From: Primulina eburnea
Taxonomy: Eukaryota > Streptophyta > Magnoliopsida > Lamiales > Gesneriaceae
NCBI RefSeq assembly: GCF_022965805.1
Contig: NC_133102.1
Location: forward strand, 1,992,885-2,056,884
Reading direction: 5' to 3'
Length of the DNA stretch: 64,000 bases
Part shown: positions 57,017 to 64,000 of the stretch, one piece after another
Numbering within the stretch: the first letter of the stretch is position 1
Layout of the letters: every line of letters starts with the position of its first letter
Made by a program: the position numbers and the translations under genes
Notes under the pieces: generated by a model
Seen by the model: the letters and a program-made list of their open reading frames with translations, nothing else
What the model was told of the DNA's origin: nothing
Database searches by the model: none

Positions 57017-57899
57017 CTAAAACTGACCTTCATGTTTCATGCAATTTATGTTTGCATTTGAATCTTGGTTCACCTTTTCATCAAGACTAGAATGCTCATT
57101 AGTGCCAACAAGTTGATTTTCCGCATCAGTCTCTTCATCTTGTGTTGTCTTGCTTGAATTACCGGAAACTGTAGTCAATTCTGAATTGATCAAAGAGTTC
57201 TCATCATTTAGATAAGCTGTGAATTCTTCCTCTGCGACATCTGGAAGTCGGGATGATCCCAGTCTTCGAAAACAATTATAGTTTTTTTTTCTCCCATGTT
57301 TCAAGAATTCTATCAGGCCCCGGTTGCCACGAAATAGTATTATCGTTTACTTTCAGTATGAATTTGTACTTGGTCACTTTGCCACAGGATACATCCTGTT
57401 AAGTGTTAACACACAAAGAAAGAGATATGAAGTACTCAATTGATCACCAAATCTTCATGTGCCATAGCAATAGCCATTGCTATGGTTAACCTGATCGTGA
57501 GAGAATCATTTGTTAAATTTTATAAACCATTCCAAACATATCGCAGGTAGATTCTCTCTCCTTACCAATTCTGCAGTCCATACATGCCCATCAATCAAAC
57601 CGCACTCCATTGGACGGCTACCACAACCCCAAGCATGGATCATCACCTACTATCAGAAAGTGTTGGCCAAATGCACATTCCTTGGTTAATTTAAATCGGG
57701 CATGGGCTGTTTTGGGCTGGTCTGCATGGCAAAATAAACGAGGCTTTAACAAGAAATTAAAGCATGTTCTGTAGAAGTACAAGAAACCCCGGGGAAAAAA
57801 ATTACCAGCAATTAGCAGCTGATCAGTTTCTTCACTTTCAACTAGTGTCTGCAAAATGGGTATATTTATTCGCACTGAGATAACTCTGTTTGCCATCAA
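57017..57899 (-). pseudogene. CBM20 starch-binding-domain protein, degenerate
   Basis: Remnant of a plant carbohydrate-binding-module-20 protein. Blocks in gene order: about 57860-57800 (LVESEETDQLLIAG); 57750-57550 (HARFKLTKECAFGQHFLIVGDDP, GLW, then in another frame IDGHVWTAEL before a donor); 57395-57290 (DVSCGKVTKYKFILKVND, SWQPGPDRILETWE); then TIIVFEDWDHP and a polar tail to 57017. Lesions: TAG directly after GLW (57620-57618), a frameshift between there and IDGHVW, a shift in a run of nine A after ETWEKK, and another needed to reach the long polar tail. The A-run alone could be a sequencing artefact; the others less so. CBM20 proteins bind starch granules in plastids; here the domain cannot be made from one frame. 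Confidence 0.65.
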
Positions 57900-58132
57900 T
57901 CAAGAATTCAAAATTTCTACACAGACAGTGCCTACAAATTTTGGCCCAATCGCTTTACGCATTTAATACGCAATGCTTGGTTTTTGTGCATATACTAGCT
58001 TCGAACTTAATTTATAACAAATTGATAACCAATAGAGTAGACTCTCAATCCCAAACTTTTAATGCGATGGAACAAATTTATCCAAAATTAAGCTATTCGA
58101 TGGATCACATAAATCTGTAATAACCTGTCTTG

Positions 58133-58852
58133 TTCCCTCGTTTGGTACGCGTGCTTATTTAACCAAGTCAATATCTCCTATGAATGATTAGGTCATATTA
58201 GGTAGGTTAAAATAATACATCATCACCCCTAAGATTATTTATCCAACTCTTAATCCTTCCTATTTTACACTTCTCCTATATCCAAACTCACGGTTAATGA
58301 GATCCTGCCCATGTGGGCATTGCCTCCATGAGAGGATGGATGACCAAGATCTTGTCAAACATACCATTTCAAAAAAAAAAAGTGGGTCCTACATATGCAT
58401 GGACAAATCTTGACCATCCATCCTATCATGAGGGCAATGCCCGCATAGGTAGGATAAAATAAACCCAAACTCACCACCACTTCCCACAACGACCGCCGCC
58501 ACCGATCGCTGACTGTCGCTGACTGCAGGCCGATCGCCGTCGGCAGCCGCCGAGAACCAGTCGACGCCGGACCACCGACCGATAACTTCCGACCGGCCGG
58601 CAGTCGTCGACGCCGCTGACTGCTGGCCACACCGACGTTGCCGGAACGTCGTCGCCGCCGGAGTGGAAAAAGAAAAAAAAGAAGAAAGGGCAATTTTGTC
58701 ATTTCATCAAAAAATTCAAAATTATCCTACACTTAAAAATCATACCAAACATAACACCATATATTAAATTCTTACAACAATAATTTTCTTTATCATTTAC
58801 TTACTGATCATTAGTTTATTTTATCCTCCAAACCAAACGCAGCCTTTGATTT
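58133..58852. mobile_element. dispersed repeat with GC-rich core, copy 2
   Basis: Shares arms (GTTTGGTACGCGTGCTTATT; TCATACCAAACATAACA) and a CCGCCGACC-like GC-rich core (about 58475-58660) with 46948-47533. It is interrupted by a foldback element at 58292-58464. Copy 1 serves as the uninterrupted reference. Confidence 0.55.
58292..58464. mobile_element. foldback MITE, Mutator-like, nested in copy 2
   Basis: 173 bp with long imperfect inverted arms (left GGTTAATGAGATCCTGCCC; right, reversed, GTTTATTTTATCCTACC), both continuing into GGGCATTGCC and ATGAGAGGATGG-like sequence. It is flanked by a perfect 10-bp duplication, CCAAACTCAC (58282-58291 and 58465-58474), fitting a MULE-type insertion. 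Confidence 0.7.
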
Positions 58853-58875
58853 TATTTTATTCTTGATGAGCTTTA

Positions 58876-58918
<43 letters not shown>
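58876..58918. repeat. (TAA)n microsatellite
   Basis: About 14 TAA units just right of the GC-core repeat. Confidence 0.95.
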
Positions 58919-61537
58919 TACTACTACATAACACTCCATTAAACAATGGAATTTGTAGAAACATGACATATATATTGATGTTGACAAATACATTCATATA
59001 TAAAACATAATGGCATATTTGAGCTCTAATACAAAATTAAGATCATAGACTTGAACATAACTATATTCCAAAAACTAACTAAAGAAGTATGAGTGTTCAA
59101 GTCCATATATATCTCTCAAAAACTTAATTTAGTAGATCCGAAACATTTAACATACTACGTCATGCATATGAATGAACAAATAGAGTGTGAAGTTTAAATG
59201 ACTTTATAATGGATGGCCAATAAGGACTTTTGGAATGTAGTTAGATCCAAGTCCACTACTAACATAGTATCAAAGTTCAGACCCACCATTACGTATTAGA
59301 CCGCCCTTATGGGTCATTCGTTAAAATGTTTTTTTTTAAATTTCACGTTCTAGATATTCGTTCTCGGGTGCATATTTGTTAAATGTTTCACATCGAATGA
59401 AATAAGTTGCTGAGAGTTTTGTGTGTGTGATTGTGTGTATATATATAAGGTGTGTGTGGACTTAGATAATCATATCTCATCAATCTAACTTTTGGGATAT
59501 AGTTATATCTAAGTCCATAATATTAATAGATATCTTACATCGGCTTAATTAAGTTATTGTGAGTTTTATTTATGAATTTGGAAATTTCTCCTCCCTCGAG
59601 CTAGCTTCCGGAGTGAAGTTAGACCCAAATCTATAATATTAACATGACATCATAGCACATGTCAACCGTTATGTGTTGTATTGTCCTTATGGGACACTCG
59701 CTAATATCTTTCAAACATATCTCTTGAGAGTTGATATAATATTAAGATCGTATATTTATACCCAGCTCCACTCGAAAAATTAGCTTCAAGGATGAAGTTA
59801 GGTCCAATTACATATGCCAAGAGGCAAGAGTATAAGATAGTAGTCGCAAGCACGACGAGTTGATTTTTTTTTAATAAAATCAATATGATAACATTACTTG
59901 ATTTTTATCAATATTTATAATTTTTTTATCGACTTTAAATAAAAAATAATATTTTTTTACGTAGGATTCACATAAAAGATATATCTCATAAATTTGATCT
60001 ATACAAAACTATATCACATGGATTTTTTTATTAATTAATATCTCTTATCATATCCTCCATGAGCCATTTTAATGGCATTTATCACAGTCCCATTCATTTG
60101 CTTATTTCAACATAAATGTGTAGCATATATTTGTGAAAACTGGTTAAATTACGCACCAAATTTAAAATTTATTTAAACTTCCTTTTCCATTTCTCACGTT
60201 CGATCGATATGTTTTAAACTGAAAATTATTAGTTATTGAAATAGGTCTCTTGTGAAACGGTTTCACGAATTTTTATCTGTGAGACGGGTCAATCTTACCG
60301 ATATTCACAATAAAAAGTAATACTCTTAATATAAACAATAATAATTTTTCATGGATGACCCAAATAAGAGATCCGTTTCACAAAATACGACTCGTGAGGC
60401 AGTCTCACATAAGTTTTTGCCTAGTTGTTGACTCATTTACAGCTTTCTTTTTCTTTTTTTAATTAAAGAAAAAAAAGAGAAAGTATATGTGAATAATAAT
60501 CACATGAGAGGTAGTTGGAAAAACTTGAAGAGCGATTGAATACTGTACTCCATCTTATTATTTATTTATCTCTCTTTTTTTTAAATTAATAAAGTTTCCA
60601 AAATTAATTTGTAGCCAGTCCTCCAAACTAGCTTTCGTGCGAATGAGGCCGCCCGGGTTGTCAGAATTGACACTCTTTTGGCAACCCACAAATTAATTTT
60701 CTACTCATAATTTTGGGTAAAGAAATTACATATCATATTAAATTACATTTACATATAGCCAACCAAATTTAATGAAGGAAAAAACATCAAAAAATAAAAT
60801 ATAGTCTATTAGCTTATAAAAAATGATGGACTAAATATATTAGTATACATAACTCCAAATTTAATTAATAACATAGAAGTATCGAGGCTAAAAAGAGCCA
60901 AGGCGAAAAATTGCAGCACAATTATTTTTATATAAATTTGTTCTTATTGCATATTCTGAGAACAATAATTTAAATTATTTATTTCGTTTTTAAATCTTCC
61001 CTTTGTCAGATTTGAGAATCCTCGAATTGTACACACACATAATATACCAGCTGGCATACAATTAAAATTTAAACACGAGAAACAATATTGTACAGCACAA
61101 ATTACTTCCCTGCCTAAATCATATAATTGATTGTCTATTATGACCAGATTGTCGATGACTTGTATGAAATCAAGATTTCGAGTAAAAAAAAAACTCGGGT
61201 TCAAGGCTCGATTGTAAAAATATTTATAGATTTTAATCAAATAAGTACATTGGATCCGTAGGAGAAGTATAAAAATTGGTATATACCCATGCATAATGGC
61301 CTAGTGTGGGGCAATATCCAAACCTAAAAATGCAGGCTGGCTAATTCAATGTTAATCGGTATTCAACTACCTGGGATAGAGTTGGACCCCTTTTCCTCAC
61401 AACTGTTTCATTTTGAACCTCATGCCCATGTTGCTTATTCCTTTTTAAACCCAAGAATCCATTATATATATTTTTTTCTAACTTAAAACTTGACCATATC
61501 CCCGATCCCCTCCATTTTATTCTAGTCCCTCCACAAA
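58919..61537. other. intergenic, decayed repeats
   Basis: 59220-59800 contains several degenerate copies of a retroelement-terminus-like sequence (GAAGTTAGACCCAA, then CTTATGGG(T/A)CA(C)TC, then CACATCG), also faintly seen at 42400-42600. A GTGAGAC-type MITE is at 60252-60408. The last 80 bases are the GPAT promoter; a TTATATATAT at 61461-61470 may be its TATA box. No gene is seen. Confidence 0.45.
60252..60408 (+). repeat. GTGAGAC-type MITE copy
   Basis: Both termini are present as mutated palindromes (GTGAAACGGTTTCAC at 60252-60266 and GTGAGGCAGTCTCAC at 60394-60408). Paired changes keep the left one palindromic. Confidence 0.85.
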
Positions 61538-64000
61538 ATGGTTGCTGTTCGGGATTTCGATCCGATAACGAAATGTAGCACGGAGGGACGTTCCACTCAG
61601 ACAGTGGCAGCCGACCTCGATGGAACACTCTTGGTCTCCAGGAGTGCATTCCCTTATTTCCTGCTCATGGCCCTCGAGGCGGGCAACATTTTTCGAGCAC
61701 TGATCCTTTTGGCATTTGTTCCGTTTGGGTACTTTATCTACCTATTCGTGTCCGAAGCTTTTGCTATACAAACTTTCATCTTTGTCACATTCTCGGGGCT
61801 CAAGGTTTGTGACATAGAGATCGTGTCGAGGTCCGTGTTGCCTAAATTCTACGCCAAGGACGTTCATCCGGGGACATGGAAAGTGTTCAATTCCTTCGGG
61901 AGGAGGTATATAATCACTGCCAACCCTAGGATTATGGTGGAACATTTTGCTAAAACTTACTTGGGGGCGGACAAGGTTCTGGGGACGGAATTGGAAGTGA
62001 CGAAATCGGGACGTGCCACGGGATTCGTCAAGAAGCCTGGGACTGTACTTGTCGGAGAACACAAACGAATGGCGATTTCGAAAGAATTTGGGACGAATGT
62101 GCCTGATTTGGGTCTTGGAGATAGGGAAACTGATCATGATTTCATGTCCATCTGCAAGGTGAGTCGATCAATATTGTTATTTTATATAAATTTTTCCTCT
62201 AATTAATATCAAACCCTACATGTATATGTAACTACTACCCATTAGCATTTCATTTTAGTAGTTGAGAGGAGAGCAAATTTTATCACCACAAATGCCTTCT
62301 TCATGAACATTTTTTTTGCTACTTTTTTAATTATTAAATTCCACCAAGTACACGTTGATATCTTGAGTTTGTTACATATCATTCTTTTAATATTTTCGGG
62401 TTAGTCTATCTTCTCTTAATATCATTAGATCATATTTTCGGGTTAGTCTATCTTCTGTCTCCCTATTTTAATATCATATTTTAATATCATTAGATCACAC
62501 GAGTACTTCAAATATATAGCATAGCCCTAACCATAGAAGACTTGGAATGTTACTTATCATCATCAAATATTTACGACCAGTCGATTTCGAATTATCTCAC
62601 ATTTTTAAATCAGATTTAAAAAATATTTACTTACTAACGTTAGACCAATCAGGGCATGCCATCGTATATCACTCGTTTAAGTATAAAAGGCCGACAATGT
62701 TAAAATTGGAAAATTAGAATCCTTGCTTCTCTGTCATAATCATGCATAGAAGTCGCACGTTAGAAGGTTTCTTTGTTCCCGTTTCTACGCAGCAAGTTTC
62801 CCAATCTCTCCGTAAAAAAGTTACGGCTCAGCCCTTCCACAAATGTTAGCCAACATAAATAATTTTTTTTATTTTTTATTTTATGAGTATCCACTCCGGA
62901 GACTTATGTCAACAACGGTTGAGATGGTATCCCAAATGTAATGAAATTATAAATCCAATACATGAATATAATCTCAACGGTCCTCATATAAGTATTCATA
63001 AACAAAAAATTGTGTGAGACGGTCTCACGGATCGTATTTTATGAGACATATATCTTATTTGGGTCATATATGAGAAAATATTATTTTTTATGCTAAGAGT
63101 ATAAAATTTTATTGTGAATATCGGTAGGTTTGACTCGTCTCACAGATAAAAATTCGTGAGACCGTCTCACAAGAGACCTACTCGTAATCATAATAAATTT
63201 CATCAAATCTATGTATATATGTATGATCATGAATGTATTAAATCCCTAACTACCTTAATTAATTAAGTTAGGTGCTTCATTTACTTCACTTCTCTACTCA
63301 ATTTGATAAGCCTGTCGTCTTTTTGTCTACTCTCCATCAAGAAGAGGAGCCTGTATATTAAAAATGTCCACAAATCGGTAGAGGAAATTGGTTGCACTAT
63401 CAATTATAACTTGACGAGTAAAAATTGAAATTTCAGCATTAATTGTATTGATTATTTAATTTGAATAATATGTTCTTATTTTTTTAATTAAATAATATGT
63501 TCTTATTTTTATATATATATAAAAAAATGTAAATTAAATGCAGGAAGGTTACATGGTGCCGAGAACAAGAACCAAACCACTGCCAAGAAACAAGCTTCTA
63601 TCCCCAGTCATCTTTCACGAGGGCCGTCTAGTACAAAGGCCAACCCCGCTTGTGGCTTTGGTGACCTTTCTATGGATGCCAATCGGCTTCATTTTATCGA
63701 TCATCAGAATCTACGGGACAATCCCTTTGCCTGAAAAAATCGTGCGTTACCTCTACGTTGCCCTGGGCATCAAACTCATCGTCAAGGGGACACCTCCGCC
63801 ACCTCCGAGCTCTGGAAAAGGCGGCGTTCTCTTCGTATGCAACCACCGGACCGTACTGGACCCTGTTGTCACCGCTGTGGCACTCGGCCGGAAGATCAGC
63901 TGCGTCACCTACAGCATAAGCAAATTCTCCGAACTAATATCCCCGATCAAAGCTGTTGCGTTGTGCAGAGAAAGGGAGAAAGACGCGGCCAACATAAAGC
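61538..64000 (+). CDS. GPAT: glycerol-3-phosphate acyltransferase, GPAT4/6/8 type, 5' part
   Basis: Land-plant sn-2 acyltransferase with a fused phosphatase; members of this group make 2-monoacylglycerols for cutin. Exon 1 is 61538-62158 (207 codons). Exon 2 starts at 63544 and runs off the window. The N-terminal HAD-like phosphatase domain keeps motif [10 protein letters not shown], and motif [12 protein letters not shown], so phosphatase activity is expected. A membrane segment lies between ([17 protein letters not shown]). The family block [12 protein letters not shown](V)LVG precedes the intron. After it come [24 protein letters not shown] and the acyltransferase NHRTVLDP motif. The intron (1385 bp) contains a MITE. 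No damage is seen in the visible part. It is likely ER-localised and epidermis-expressed by family analogy. Confidence 0.93.
63014..63170 (-). repeat. GTGAGAC-type MITE copy in GPAT intron
   Basis: Bounded by intact 15-mers GTGAGACGGTCTCAC (63014-63028) and GTGAGACCGTCTCAC (63156-63170). This is the best-preserved copy. Orientation is as in 17380-17533. It lies wholly within GPAT intron 1. Confidence 0.9.

Noticed and set aside
1..64000. tRNA, rRNA or CRISPR-like arrays
   Set aside because: No tRNA cloverleaf or rRNA segment was recognised by eye. The only tRNA-related sequence is the viral primer site. Regular spaced repeats of the CRISPR type are absent and not expected in a plant nucleus.

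Overview
This window is nuclear DNA of a flowering plant. It has AT-rich intergenic space, GT-AG introns in every multi-exon gene, plant-specific families (DUF3527, PAR1, DYW-type PPR, laccase) and many short transposon relics. The gene set and the abundant GTGAGAC-type miniature elements suggest an asterid, perhaps Lamiales, but that placement is inference.

Layout. 1-5292 (+): 3' part of a PASTICCINO1-type FKBP/TPR immunophilin. 6752-10851 (+): DUF3527 gene with a uORF-rich leader. 13252-15367 (+): laccase. 15896-16586 (-): PAR1-family secreted protein. 18581-19293 (+): ribosomal protein eL33/L35a. 21182-21964 (-): DET2 steroid 5-alpha-reductase. 23128-34781 (-): remains of an APD-type RING E3 gene, interrupted by a hAT-like element (25576-34392, 8-bp target duplication) that itself carries a near-complete endogenous caulimovirid genome (about 26.3-34.04 kb, minus strand). 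35937-40035 (+): LMBR1/LIMR-family membrane protein. 41080-43162 (-): broken CPRD49-type GDSL esterase. 43.2-47.7 kb: repeats, including a Helitron-like element. 47793-50471 (+): CAX-type vacuolar cation/H+ exchanger. 52151-53924 (+): IMP2-like mitochondrial inner-membrane peptidase. 54935-56719 (+): DYW-class PPR protein. 57017-57899 (-): broken CBM20 starch-binding-domain gene. 58.1-61.4 kb: repeats. 61538 to the window end (+): 5' part of a GPAT4/6/8-type glycerol-3-phosphate acyltransferase.

The genes do not form one pathway; plant genes are independently transcribed. Several act at the wall or surface (laccase in lignin, GPAT in cutin) and DET2 makes brassinosteroids. The order recalls Arabidopsis segments at the top of chromosome 5 and around At2g38050-At2g38220, suggesting old conserved synteny. 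The most unusual feature is the nested stack: pseudogene intron > hAT-like element > pararetrovirus with long open frames and the capsid-like gene upstream of the movement gene. Three gene remnants carry several frameshifts each, while nearby genes and the viral frames are clean, so the lesions look biological rather than general sequencing noise.
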